In this document: positions 10,475 through 21,303 of the stretch, piece by piece
Numbering within the stretch: position 1 is the stretch's first letter
Layout: each line of letters starts with the position of its first letter
DNA from: Cerioporus squamosus
Taxonomy: Eukaryota; Basidiomycota; Agaricomycetes; Polyporales; Polyporaceae
Reading direction: 5' to 3'
NCBI GenBank assembly: GCA_022592435.1
Contig: JABYQS010000067.1
Location: 1-64,000 of the forward strand
DNA length: 64,000 bases
Program-made: the position numbers and the translations under genes
Notes under the pieces: generated by a model
Database searches by the model: none
Told to the model about the DNA's origin: nothing
The model's input: the letters and a program-made list of their open reading frames with translations, nothing else

Positions 10475-12622
10475 GGGTGTGGGTCGGCGAGATCAGCGAC
10501 CGAGTGGCAGAGAGTCGGACTCAATATGTCGACGTCTTAGAGTCACACTATGCTGCCCAGACCGAAGAAACTCAAAGAAACCTTAAGTGGAGAGGTGGCT
10601 GTATGTACTTTTGTTGTTTGCACGTGGAGAGAGGATACAAAACGCGGGACCGCATGGTCGTTGTGCCGGATGAGCTCAAAGGTATATCATGCTTTACGGA
10701 ACGCTGTCAGCCCTGCCAGTGCGTGGTAGCTCCCCGTATAATCCCGAGTTCCTAGCTAGGCTAGCCTGAGAGATGGACCAGAGGGCTACCGGGGTCCAAA
10801 GTTCAATTGCACGGCGGCCGACGAACCCACAAGCTTGAGGCTTACAATAATCCTTGAGTCCGACCGGATGCAGCGCTCGTGCCTGGAGGGGGCTAGGGCA
10901 CGCGTAAACATTGTGAGATGCATACTAGACACGTATCAGGACTCGGAGTTATGCTGGCCGCGAGCAAGGAGATATGATAATGCTGAGCAGAGGAAGTAGC
11001 ACCGACGATATATCCGAGATCCGGCGTTCGTTCGCAAGAAGGGCAGTACGGCTGAGCCCAGTGAGGTGAGACGGAGGTCACGGATGCTTACGTGCTTGGT
11101 CAGATGCATTGGCAGATGGGCATCTATATTCCCAAGTCTTCTGGGCATCCGGAAGACGATCCTTGGTCGGCATCGACAAGCTTGTACTAGCAGAGCCCTG
11201 GGGAATGCGCCGGGCGATGACAGAAACGAAGTATGCGCCATGCGAAGTCGTTCCTGCTGGACAGGCTTCCTCATCGCTGATCGCAGCGAGTTTAGGCAGA
11301 AAATCTCAGGTCTCAGAATTCTGGACGTAAGCTTCTTACTGTACACATCCCCGCGTGGGAGCCACTTCAGTCTTTTCAGGGGAGGAACCAGACTGGTGAG
11401 ATCGCCCAAGTGCTTCCGGTGTGCTCGTTACGTACCGTTGAGCCATGAGGAGGTGCTTGCGAACATACAAAAGTACTACCACATGCGACGAGATAAGTAT
11501 GCTGTTACGTGGTAGTGCGGCTGTTGTCGGCGGTCTCATGCATTCGGCGAGATGTCGAGAGGGGAGGTTAAGAGGTATGTACTCGTACATCGTGCGGGCG
11601 CTTCCATTACTGATCCGAGAATAACCCATCCAGCTTGTGGCAACTCAGATTGGCTTTTGCGGTTAACCTCCATCCTCCGTCATATGTTCTTCACGACAGA
11701 AGACCTTTGGCTTAAGAAGAAAAGCCCTACGTTATATATCCGCTCTTCGCCGATGGTCCTCACATCCTACTCAACCCAGCGGCCGTTCGGCGGCCGCCGT
11801 CTAGAGTGCCACGTGCAGCAGTACTCTTGAGCAGCGTAAGCATGGCTGGATGACGATCCCCGCTCCCCGCGGGGTATACGAACCTCGAGGAGTGTAAGAG
11901 CGAGCTTCTCTTGGCTTCTCGACCGCATGTACGATAACTAATCGTCGCAGATCATCTCGGTGGGGTCCGGAACACATTGCTCGACTCCCGGGCCCGACCC
12001 TCAGACGAAGGAGATATGTTCATCCAATTGCAGCATGCGCTCGCTCGGGCCAGAAGGTTTCAGAAGGTGCGCTCTCGAGCGAATGCGATTGCTTACTATT
12101 GGCTTACTGATTCCTGGGCCTGACGACACGATATCGGACAGAAATTCCGGGCCCGGGTGGGCGAGCCTGAAAATTTACGCCACCCCGTTGCCGCAAGCGG
12201 CAACGCCCACGCAGATCGGCCAAGCGGTTTGCCCGCTCAGAGGCTCCTCCTGTATGTCCCACAGCGGTCGAATCGCGAGCAAATGCCCGCCATGGCGAGC
12301 GGAAGCAATGCGTTGGTCTCGCAGTGCGGATGGGAAGCGCCGACGCTACCGCAGAAAGGCGCCGCCGACGGTGCGCACGGCCGTCGGCACGAGGAGTGCA
12401 CCAGATCTAGAGGGGCCCAGTTTCCTTTCTGGAGGGAGTTTCGTAAAACTTCGTGACGGCCCCACGGTCGGCAAGTATTGCCGGTGATGTCATCCTCTGC
12501 GTCGGATTGACTATATATGCTCTCCCCGCCCGGCTGCATGTCCCAGGTCCCCCACCTCTCCACCTTCCCCCTTTCTCTGCAACCACCACGCCCAATACCC
12601 CACAGCGTCTCCGATTCTAAAC
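10475..12622. other. Long intergenic stretch upstream of the sugar transporter
   Basis: No gene can be assigned in these 2.1 kb. The minus strand at about 11,110-11,310 holds an open frame with protein-like composition that runs into a possible GTAAGC donor; it may be an exon of an unrecognised or decayed gene. GCGGGG/CCCCGC words (the SYGGRG type bound by the CreA/Mig1 carbon-catabolite repressor) occur at about 11,860-11,880 and at 12,524. The last 120 bp are the transporter promoter. Confidence 0.45.
12511..12519 (+). promoter_or_regulatory. TATA-like element of the sugar transporter gene
   Basis: CTATATATG lies about 110 bp upstream of the ATG at 12623 and is followed by a C/T-rich tract, a usual arrangement in highly expressed fungal genes. 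A CreA-type CCCCGC word lies 5 bp further on. Confidence 0.45.
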
Positions 12623-14667
12623 ATGGCTCTGTTTTACGTGTGCGTACATCAGCTGGATGACCGTGGAAACTCGAAGCACTTACATTCACTCACGCAACGT
12701 AGGGAGGGACTGCCTATAGGATGGATAGCGATCATGCTGGCCGTCCTGGCCTCCATGGGAGGTTTCATCTTCGGTGTAAGTCGTCGGATACATCGTTTGT
12801 GCAGATTTCTGACAATGGACGCCATCTAGTACGATACCGGCCAAATTTCAGATATCCTGCTCATGGATGATTTCCTGACTCGTTTTGCGAACCACTGCGA
12901 CACGCCCGGCGACGCCAGCACATGTTCATTCACTGTCGTTCGCGAAGGCCTCATCGTCGCCCTGCTCAGTATCGGTACCCTCGTCGGTGCTCTCTTCGGT
13001 GCCCCGTAAGTGCCCAGCTCTCCTCCGCGTTACGTATGTGGCTGACTTGCTCCGTCCAGAGTTGCTGACTGGCTTGGACGTCGCTACGCCATGACCGTCG
13101 AGTGCGGTGTCTTCATGATCGGTGTCCTCATCCAAATCACTGCATTCCATTCCTGGATACAGTTCGCGATCGGCCGTCTCATCAGTGGTCTCGGGGTCGG
13201 TTCCCTCAGTGCAGCGGTACCCATGTACCAAGCCGAGACCGCTCCCCCGCAGATCCGAGGCACGCTGACGGCCACCTACCAGTGAGTCGTGCGCCTTGAT
13301 CGTCATACGACGGTGATCTAACCAGCTTTGCAGGCTCTTCATCACGTTCGGTATCCTCGTTGCTTGTAAGTAACCGGTGCCGCGGAGGTTTTTGACATCA
13401 GCTGACCACCTCGATCGACAGACTGTATCTCGATCGGCGCACGATCCATCCCCGGCTCTGGTTCCTGGCGTACTGTCGTTGGCATCGGTTTCGCCTGGCC
13501 GCTCATCCTTGGCATCGGTATCTTGTTTATGCCAGAGTCGCCGAGATGGCTCACCGCACACGGCCGCTATGACGACGCTCGTCGCTCGATCGCTAGGACC
13601 CGTGGAATTCCTGTTGAGGAGGCGGACAACCACCGCTTCGTACACCGTGAGCTCGAGGAGATGCGATCTGCTATCGAGTTCGAGAGCAAGGTGAAGGCCG
13701 GATGGATGGAGTGCTTCCGTCCGCAGCGCATGTCGCTCTACCGTACCCTGCTTTGTGAGTCTCTCTCCCTCTTCCTCCTTGGACAACGTTGCTGACCGCA
13801 GTGCAGGTATGACGCTCCAGATGTTCCAGCAGTTGACGGGCGCGAACTACTTCTTCTACGTAAGTGGCGCCGCATGTGGGCCTTCCGTAACGCGATGCTG
13901 ACGCACGGCTCGTTACAGTATGGCGCTACCGTCTTCCTGTCTGTCGGTATCGAGGACTCGTTCGTCACCCAGATTATCTTGGGTGCAGTCAACTTTGGCT
14001 GCACCTTCGGCGGCATGTATGTCATGGAGAGGGTACGTCCGCTCGTGCAACTGGCTCGCAACGCCTGCTGACTCGTGTATAGTTCGGACGTCGTTACCCC
14101 CTGATCATCGGAGGCGTCTGGCAGTCCGTCTGGCTCTTCGTCTTCGCGGCTGCCGGTACCGCCCGCGACCCCACCACGGACAAGGGCATCGGCAAGCTCA
14201 TGATCGTCTCCGCCTGTCTCTTCATCCTCGGCTACGCCATGACCTGGGCGCCCGGTATCTGGATCCTCATCGGCGAGACCTTCCCCACCCGCACGCGTGC
14301 CCGCCAGGCCGCGCTCGCCACGGCCAGCAACTGGCTGTGGAACTTCCTCCTCGCGTTCTTCACCCCCTTCATTACCAAGGCCATCGGATACCGCTACGGC
14401 TTCGTCTTCGCGGCGTGCAACCTCACGGGCGCGGTCATCGTGTACTTCTTCCTCTACGAGTCGTCCGATCTGTCGCTCGAGAGCGTCGACATGATGTACT
14501 GCGACCCGACGTGCAAGCCCTGGACGTCGCGCACATGGGCGCCCGAGGGCTTCTCTTCGCGCAAGGAGCTCGTCGAGCAGAGCCGCGCGGCGGAGGCGCA
14601 CAAGCCGCTCGAGGCTGGTGGCGGAGAGGAGTCGCGTTACGAGCATCACGCCGAAAAGACTGTTTAA
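12623..14667 (+). CDS. MFS hexose transporter of the sugar porter family
   Basis: Nine exons (12623-12639, 12703-12775, 12830-13005, 13060-13281, 13334-13365, 13422-13754, 13807-13859, 13919-14032, 14083-14667) encode 534 residues. Sugar-porter signatures are present in order: SMGGFIFGYDTGQISD in helix 1, DWLGRR in loop 2-3, ETAPPQIRG after helix 4, MPESPRWL after helix 6, QQLTGANYFFY in helix 7, and GETFPTRTRA in loop 10-11. Twelve membrane helices are expected. The protein resembles fungal high-affinity glucose transporters related to Rgt2/Snf3, but its C-tail is short (about 65 residues), which favours a transporter over a sensor. It would import glucose or related hexoses by proton symport or facilitated diffusion at the plasma membrane. 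CreA-type words upstream suggest carbon control, by inference only. Confidence 0.93.
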
Positions 14668-15067
14668 GCTGCTTGCTGTTTCCTCGCGCCTCGTTGAGGC
14701 TTCCGATTCCCGATTCAACAACGTCCCGGAAGGACCAGCACATTCCCCCCTGTATCACTTCACAGCATACGACCCCGCAATCCCCGCATATCCCGCATCT
14801 ACAGCTTGCCCATCTACGCAATCTTTGTATTATAGCACTAATGTAATGTTGCGCTTCTAATGACTAGGCTCTTTCCATACGTTTCGTACTGCGCGCGAGG
14901 CGGTGAGATCCTGATTGTCTTCTCGGGTGCCGCCGTGCCGGAAGTCTAAGGCTTGAACCATTTCATACAGTCTGCGTCAATTCCCTTGGTGTGATCGATC
15001 TGCGTTACGGTTGGCCGAATCTTGGGAGAAAAATATCAAGGAAATAAACGACACAGGTGTTCCGGAG
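14668..15067. other. Intergenic stretch, no gene seen
   Basis: Contains the 3' UTR of the sugar transporter and the region before tRNA-Thr. No further signal is recognised. Confidence 0.4.
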
Positions 15068-15139
15068 TGCCCATTGGCTGGATTGAACAACCGACCTCAC
15101 CATTACGAGTGGCGCGCTCTACCACTGAGCTAAACGGGC
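15068..15139 (-). tRNA. tRNA-Thr (anticodon CGT)
   Basis: A 72-nt intronless cloverleaf. The acceptor stem GCCCGTT pairs with AATGGGC with one G-U, the D arm is AGCTCAGTGGTAGAGC, the anticodon loop CTCGTAA holds CGT, and the T arm is GGTTGTTCAATCCAGCC. A T run on the minus strand lies about 35 nt downstream. It is 122 bp from the start of the prefoldin gene. Confidence 0.94.
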
Positions 15140-15261
15140 ATGTACAGAGAGCTTGTAACAAATGGTATGTCGTTTGCCGTAGGTATCATGATAACGACAT
15201 AACAAGTACTATCCACACTACTCGCTACACCCTCCTGAGTACTACGTAGTACGAGTGAAAG

Positions 15262-16011
15262 ATGGCCTCCAACTCATCACCTCAACCACAGCAAATCAAC
15301 GTCACGGACCTCGACGTTCCACAGCTGGCAGACGTCCGTCGACAACTCGAAGAGGTACGAACCCCCCACACGCTTCTCTCATGCACGCAGAACCAACCCC
15401 CCTTCTGACCCTCGCGCCCTGGCGGGTCTCTTCCCGAATACACAGGAACTCACCCATCTGCAAAACTCGTACACGCAGCTGCGGCAAGCGCAGGCCAAGT
15501 TCCGTGCGTGCATCGAGAACGTCGGGCAGGTGAAAGCGGAGAACAAGGGTGCGTCTGTGACTGCGTCCGCGCGAGCCGTGCCATTGACGTGACGGCGCGC
15601 GCGCGCGCGATGTACACAGACAAGACGATCCTCGTGCCGCTCACGAACTCGCTCTACGTCCCCGGGAAGCTGAGCGACACGGAGCATGTGATCGTCGACG
15701 TCGGGACGGGGTACTACGTGAAGAAGGTGAGAGTGCCGCACATCCATCTGCCCTCTCTCTCCGAATGCCTCTCCTTACGTCCTGCCCGTTACCCGTTGCC
15801 GATCCCATCCCCGTCCCCCTTCGGATCCCGATGCTAGTCCCGTGCACAAGCGTTGAAGCACTACGAGAGCAAGGTCGAGTTCATCCGGACGAACCTCGAG
15901 GCGCTGCAGGAGACGATCACGAAGAAGCAGGAGAACATGAACTACCTGATCAACGTCCTCCAGATGAAGCTGCAGCAGCAGGCGAGCGGGAAGGACGCAA
16001 AGGCAGGGTAG
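15262..16011 (+). CDS. GIM5: Prefoldin subunit 5 (Gim5/PFDN5, alpha-type)
   Basis: Four exons (15262-15354, 15446-15548, 15620-15726, 15838-16011) encode 158 residues, close to the usual 150-160. The protein has an N-terminal coiled coil ([26 protein letters not shown]), a central beta hairpin with [12 protein letters not shown] and [11 protein letters not shown], and a C-terminal coiled coil ([20 protein letters not shown]). This is the alpha-prefoldin pattern and the central motif is characteristic of subunit 5. In the hexameric prefoldin complex it helps pass unfolded actin and tubulin to the CCT chaperonin in the cytosol. The acceptor of intron 3 was chosen so that the frame continues as [10 protein letters not shown]; a nearer AG gives a stop. 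Intron 2 carries a GC dinucleotide run. Confidence 0.93.
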
Positions 16012-16736
16012 GGTGGCCGTCCTGTCAGTCGGGTACCTACGATGCAGCGCGATCGCGGTATCTCAATCATAACGTCATTCTCCAAGCTGGTGAGCATCCC
16101 CGCACACCTTCCCCCCATGTGCTCACCGACTTGCGGTCGTCGCAGAACGTGAACGTGTATGTATGCTTAGATGTAACGGTAGACACGGGAATCATATGTT
16201 CAAGACCATAGGAGAAGAGAGAGCTCGCGAGATGGGGATCGGAGACGGAGACGGGAGTCATAGGAGAGGAGAGGAGAGAAGCTGCATATGGCTGGGGGAT
16301 ACGATCGGGACAAGCGACTAGAAGGCACAACCGGGGCGGCAAAGTATCCAAATCAGAACTCGGAACGACGCCAAGATGAGAAGGGAACCCATACTGCATA
16401 CCATGTGCTTGTAACCTCGATCTGCGGCGGACGTAACAACGTAACGTCGCTCAGCCCTGTAAGTATCGTGTTCGGGTCGCATGCCGGGTGGCTCGGGAAC
16501 AGACCGGCGATCGTTTAAGTCGGGGCTGGAGAGAGCGTAGGCACAGTGACCAGGGCACTGGCCGGCGCGAATCCGGGACGGATAGTTCCTCTATGTCGTG
16601 CTCTGGGGCGGGGCGAATGAAGCCGAGACTGAGGCGTCATCTAACCTCGCAGAGAACATGTCAGCCTATCTCCATCCGTCATGTCACTGCAAGATGCACG
16701 CACCTGTTATCGCGGATTGTTCGACGGCGTCCAAAC
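16012..16736. other. Intergenic stretch between convergent genes
   Basis: Lies between the stops of prefoldin 5 (plus) and the PIN-domain gene (minus), so it should hold both 3' ends. No additional gene is recognised. Confidence 0.45.
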
Positions 16737-18215
16737 CTACGGGTCGAGCTTCTCGCCGCGGGCAAGCACGCGCACCACACGGTTTGGCTGCGTGACCATC
16801 TCCATCATGGTCATGACGGCCTGCGGACGCTCAACGAGGCCGGTCCCAGAGGCCATGGAGGGCGGCCTAGCCCCCGGTGTCGTACCGCGCGAGTTGCGGC
16901 GACCCCGTCCAGCCTGCGTACGCTTGGCACGCTCCTCCTCTCCAGAGCGCCTGGCCTCGCCAGAACGACGGCCCTTGGCGGGTGCGTCAGCAGCGCCAAC
17001 CCCCGCGCTAGCATGGGGTGGAGCCGACGAGAGTTCGAGGACCTCGAGGCCAGCCTTCGTGGCCCAGCGAGTGACGAGCGCTGCAGAAAGGCGAGACTCG
17101 TATCTGTTCGGCTGGGGCGCGGGGAGAGGCACGGGGGAGGCGGAGATCGGAGCGGGGGTCGCAGGCTCGACCTGAGTGTCCGGGGAAGGTGCCACGACCG
17201 CGAGAACGACGCGGGGTTGCGCCTTCGCTGCCTGCTCATCGGCGAGCCCTTCGGTCGCATGCTCGAGCTCCCAACGGGCGCAGCATATCGTGCGGCGGAC
17301 CCACTCGGGGGAGCTGTTGAGCGTGGCGGCTGTCTGCGCGTCGAAGGCGATGCTGTCCCAAGGCACGAAGGCGTCGTCCTGCTGCACCCGGATGCGCGGG
17401 TTCGTCCCGACCTGAGCTTCGAGGATGCGAGAGGCTGCGCGGGCGCGCTGGGCGAGCGCACTGGTACCCTTTTTGAGCAGATCGAGAGTGTTCAGGGCTG
17501 TGGCGCAATAAGTCAGCTCATGCAAAATCATTGTTAGAGTTGGCCTCTGTGAGGAGACGCAAGCAGCTCGTAAGAACTGTTTTGAGACTGAGATCCTCCA
17601 AACGACAGTGGTAACAAGCGCTCTTCCCACCGCACAGGCGATGATAAGACTTGCCTCACTAACTTGAGGAGTGCCGGCGTGAGTTCCTTGAGCGGAGAGC
17701 ATACCACTCTCCAGACTCATGGAAGCCGCAGCGGTACCACTCCTCAAGGCGAGCGACTCCGGAGCTATCTTGCTCGTCCCCGCGAAGAAAACGACAGACT
17801 CACCTTCAAGGGGAACGATCACGGTCTCCTCCCTGCCATCCCTGCACCATCGCTTGAGGTGGTATAGGCCGTGTATGAGGACGGTGGCGTCGACGACCAC
17901 GATATCCGCATCCTTGTGGCCCTTCCCGTCCGCACTCCGCCTCTCCTCCCGCTCCGCCCGCTGCCCTTCTGCTTGTCGCCCCCAGTCCCTCTCTGCCTCG
18001 TCGCTGCGCTTCTTGACGACCTTCGCGCCGGAGGCGTTCCTCTTCGTCTCTCCGCCCCTCCAAACGTCGGGGGTGCGGCGATCGCGCCAGTTGCTGCCGG
18101 TGTGCACGGATTTCTCGAGCTGTTCGACCTGGTGATTGAGGAATGCGGCGCCGAGGGCTTTCGACATGGCGATCTTGCCTGGAGCAAGCTTCGTGTCGGC
18201 CATGGTGGTGGTCAT
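16737..18215 (-). CDS. PIN-like nuclease-domain protein
   Basis: The frame from ATG 18215 to TAG 16737 is open for 492 residues, but a 306-nt block (17498-17803) with a good GTGAGT donor and CACAG acceptor breaks a conserved-looking stretch. Splicing it joins VIVPLE to ALNTLDLLKKG and gives 390 residues. The N-terminal third is basic and charged. The PIN-like core starts with DIVVVDATVLIHGLYHLKRW, with an early acidic residue as in the PIN metal site. The C-terminal half is Pro/Ser/Ala-rich with a basic cluster (RRSGEARRSGEEERAKR) and a conserved-looking end. PIN domains are usually RNA-cutting or RNA-binding. The block is a multiple of three with no stop, so a retained (exitron-like) form is possible. 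A second ATG at 18203 could be the start. Confidence 0.72.
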   Translation of the reverse strand: MTTTMADTKLAPGKIAMSKALGAAFLNHQVEQLEKSVHTGSNWRDRRTPDVWRGGETKRNASGAKVVKKRSDEAERDWGRQAEGQRAEREERRSADGKGHKDADIVVVDATVLIHGLYHLKRWCRDGREETVIVPLEGESVVFFAGTSKIAPESLALRSGTAAASMSLESGMLSAQGTHAGTPQVSEASLIIACAVGRALVTTVVWRISVSKQFLRAACVSSQRPTLTMILHELTYCATALNTLDLLKKGTSALAQRARAASRILEAQVGTNPRIRVQQDDAFVPWDSIAFDAQTAATLNSSPEWVRRTICCARWELEHATEGLADEQAAKAQPRVVLAVVAPSPDTQVEPATPAPISASPVPLPAPQPNRYESRLSAALVTRWATKAGLEVLELSSAPPHASAGVGAADAPAKGRRSGEARRSGEEERAKRTQAGRGRRNSRGTTPGARPPSMASGTGLVERPQAVMTMMEMVTQPNRVVRVLARGEKLDP

Positions 18216-18561
18216 GGTGCAAGGTTGGATTGGGTTCGTGCGCCGGAGTCTCGCTCAGCCACCGCTGCGCCTCATCGCCCTTTTCGGGCAGTGTCACAAT
18301 GAGTCACATGATGTCACAGGTACTGGAGTCTGGTTCCGCTCCGAGGTCGGCGCTCCGCGTTCACCGAGCTTGAGCTCAAGTTCCGTGAAGATTACGAGTG
18401 GTTACAACGTACAACTTCTCCTAGTAGTAGCATACGGGGGCGGCACATAATCCGTGATCCAAGCCAGCAGTCATTTGGTTCCGAACAAGAAAGCTGTACA
18501 ACGACTCACAGCACATTGCAGAAAGCAGATTACAAACCGATACCAAACACTAGGCGGAGAT

Positions 18562-20810
18562 TCACGCGACCTTCCACGCCCAGCACGGTCCTGTGAAGAT
18601 GGTGAGTGGCTGCTGACAACACTGGTGCAGATTTGTGCGACTTACCCAGCGGATCCATGCGCTCGTGCTGCGCCCCGGTCCACATCCCCAGAATCCCCAT
18701 GGCAGACGCCACGCCGCCGACCTGTATCCCTTCCGAGACCCACTCGTCCGCATTTCCGCCCTCGACCGTTGAGTACTGCTGGGCCGATGCGGTCAGTTGG
18801 GCTACCGGAGAGGGCGGGTGTTTCAACAACACATACCAAGGTCCAGCGGACACTCCCGTCAGCAATGATCGACACCGTGCCGTGCATCTTTCTCGGCCGC
18901 CCGGGCATGACGCCACGCAGAGTCTCTCCTACGACGTGAATCGTCGGCAGGTGCTCGTAGCCCGGGATGCTGCAAGGAGAGTACGACCTGATGCGGAGGC
19001 GCATTGGGATGATGCGCACCGCTTCTGACAGGTGTGGGTCTTCGAACTCGCCGGAGAGCTGGTGGCATTGTCAGTTAGCACTCACACGGGCGGACTTCCA
19101 AGAACACTTGCATTATGCACTGAAGGGATGAGGAGGTCAGCCAACTAGTCAACGCAATAATACGCAGAGAACGCACATATGAGATCCCTGTAATCCATCC
19201 AGCAGACGCAACGCCTGAAGATGGAGATCAGTGGCAGCAATCTTGGAGGATGGCCGGAATGTGACTTACTGCCAGATGCCCGTCACCCCGGCCCAGTCCC
19301 AACCCTCGCACTCATCCTCCTCCATCGCTCGTTCTTTCCCCTTTCCCTTGTCCGAGGATGGTTCAGCACCCTCCTCCGGTGGCGCCGGGGCTTTGTACGC
19401 GGAAGCATCCCATGGCGCGCTGCCAGGCCTCAAGCCGTCCAGCGAGAACAGACCACGCAGGTCCTGGACGTTCTGCACGGACTCGCGGATGTTAGCCTCG
19501 ACCACCATCCTGACTGCAGCAAGATACCCCCAGTCAGCGTGAAGCTCGGAAGATGCAGGCGGCTCTGGAGGTACGTCGGCCTCGGCGTCCTGGGTAGCTG
19601 CCGGTGCCTCCTGGTCTTCGCTGTCTGTACTGCCAGTGCCGTCTTCCTCGTCTTCTTCGTCAACACCCATGCCATCGTTATCAGTGGCATCCTCGTGCTC
19701 TCCCTGCTCGTTGTTGCTGTCATCCTGTTCATGGTTGTGATTATGGCCCGCGTCATGTGGATGACCATGCGCCGCCGCGACTTGGAAGAGCGCGAGGATG
19801 GGCTGCAAGAGCTCGTCGTCCTCCACCGTCGATCGCTGCGCGCGGGACTTCTTTACGCTCTCAACAGGGAGGAATGGGCCCCAATGGCGCTCGCGCGCGA
19901 GGTAGCGCATGTTGTATACGCGCATGCGCGCGAGCCGTCGCGCTCGTTTGCGCTGCTTCTCGGCGGACATGTACGTGCCGTCCTGGATGTACAGTGCGGG
20001 GACATGAACGATATCGGCGAGTGGTTGTGGGACGGGTATGAACCCAGTGCACGCAATGAGTTGACCCGCCGCTTGCATCTCGCGGAACTCCGCCTCGCCC
20101 AAGAACTGGCCTACGAGCCCGCCTGACCACTTCTCCCCGGAGAAGGCTGCAGTCACCTCGGGAGGATAGCCATTGCAGAGGACAGACTCGAGCCATGCGG
20201 TGTTCCGAGCGCGCATGGCTTGTCCGAAGCTACGACCACTCGTGTCCGAAGGACCAACGGTCACGATGCTATTGGAGTAGCCACCGATGGCCTGCGGAAG
20301 GGGAGGGAATGTGGGATATTGTTCATACGTCGGACTCGTGGGGCTAGGGGTGCCTCCGCCTGATTGGAGGAACGATAGCACGATGGTGGGAGGGCAGGGG
20401 AGGGCGGTGTCGATTACGGAGAGCAGAGCATCGAACGCACGGATGTTCCTGTGGGTCACTTCCTCATCCGTAGGCCGCTCCGCTAACAGTCGGTACGTGT
20501 GATCTGTTTGATGATGAATGTAGCCCGCTGCCCATGTTCGCTCTTGGAACTCGGTGTCCCAGTCGAAATTGTCCTGCGGATGGCCTTGAGAGCATTCTCC
20601 CCATCCAGGCCCTCCTCCCGAAGCGCGCGGGTCGTCGAACGTTGTGAGGTAGATTTCGCGCCATAGATGCTGGTCCGGGCTGTCGTAGACGAGGGCGCGG
20701 TTTGCCCTGCACGTCTGCGCGAAGGCTGCGATGGCCTGAGGGAATCCACCTGCTGCGGCAGCGATAAGTATGTGCTCGATAACTTCTGCTGGAAGCGAGA
20801 GGAAGGACAT
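18562..20810 (-). CDS. F-box protein with large C-terminal domain
   Basis: Six exons (20810-19270, 19214-19177, 19119-19112, 19058-18837, 18778-18646, 18590-18562) give 656 residues. The F-box is at residues 2-50 (LSLPAEVIEHILIAAA ... AFAQTCRANRALVY ... LWREIYL). The middle carries a His-rich then strongly acidic low-complexity stretch (about residues 345-420). The last third has family-like motifs: WQRCVCWMDYRDL, LSGEFEDPHL, IIPMRLRI, MHGTVSIIADGSVRW, GMWTGAQHERMDPLG and the terminal PCWAWKV. F-box proteins recruit substrates to SCF ubiquitin ligases; this one's substrate is unknown. Exon 3 is only 8 nt and is followed by an intron with a GC donor (GCAAGT), chosen because it alone restores LHNLSGEF in frame. 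Confidence 0.85.
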
Positions 20811-21303
20811 AGCCGCGTTCTCGCACCGAGGCTCGCTGTTGGTGCACGGGCGAATTCAATGTGTCAGGAAGGAGTTCAATGTGTCGGGAAGTGGGCGAGG
20901 GTAGGACAAGGTGCGCGTGAGAGAGGTTGTGGTCGCTGTCCAGTCAGCTCCTCGGGCGTAAGCTCGCGCGACTGTCTCAGTCTGATCGGAGCTGAAGAGC
21001 ACATACCGAGGCATTCACGGAGATAAGATTAGATCCGGTTCGCATCCCACGAGCACGCGATCACGAGATACCACGCGCTGCGCATCGTGCGCGACTTGCG
21101 ACTCCGAGGCTCGAGCTCTCGCGAGGCACGGCGGCAACGCGTCGGCGCAAGCCCTTCTGCTCGACGTGGCATACTGAGTATATGCGCGATTTGTGGCTAC
21201 TGTTAGGCTTTTATATCCTGCGCATATACTGAAGATCCCCTATGTGTAATATGCGTCACTGAGTTGCATATAGCCGCTACAGGTGAAAATCTCACCACTG
21301 GCG
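20811..21303. other. Intergenic stretch, F-box promoter side
   Basis: Contains the promoter of the minus-strand F-box gene and the 3' flank of TPR-CCCH copy A. No gene is recognised. Confidence 0.45.

Noticed and set aside
13738..14721. 327-residue minus-strand open frame
   Set aside because: Antisense to the hexose transporter; Arg/Glu-rich composition typical of a shadow frame.
16488..17537. 349-residue plus-strand open frame
   Set aside because: It lies antisense to the PIN gene, has no start context or domains, and is open because the GC-rich coding strand lacks stops in that frame.
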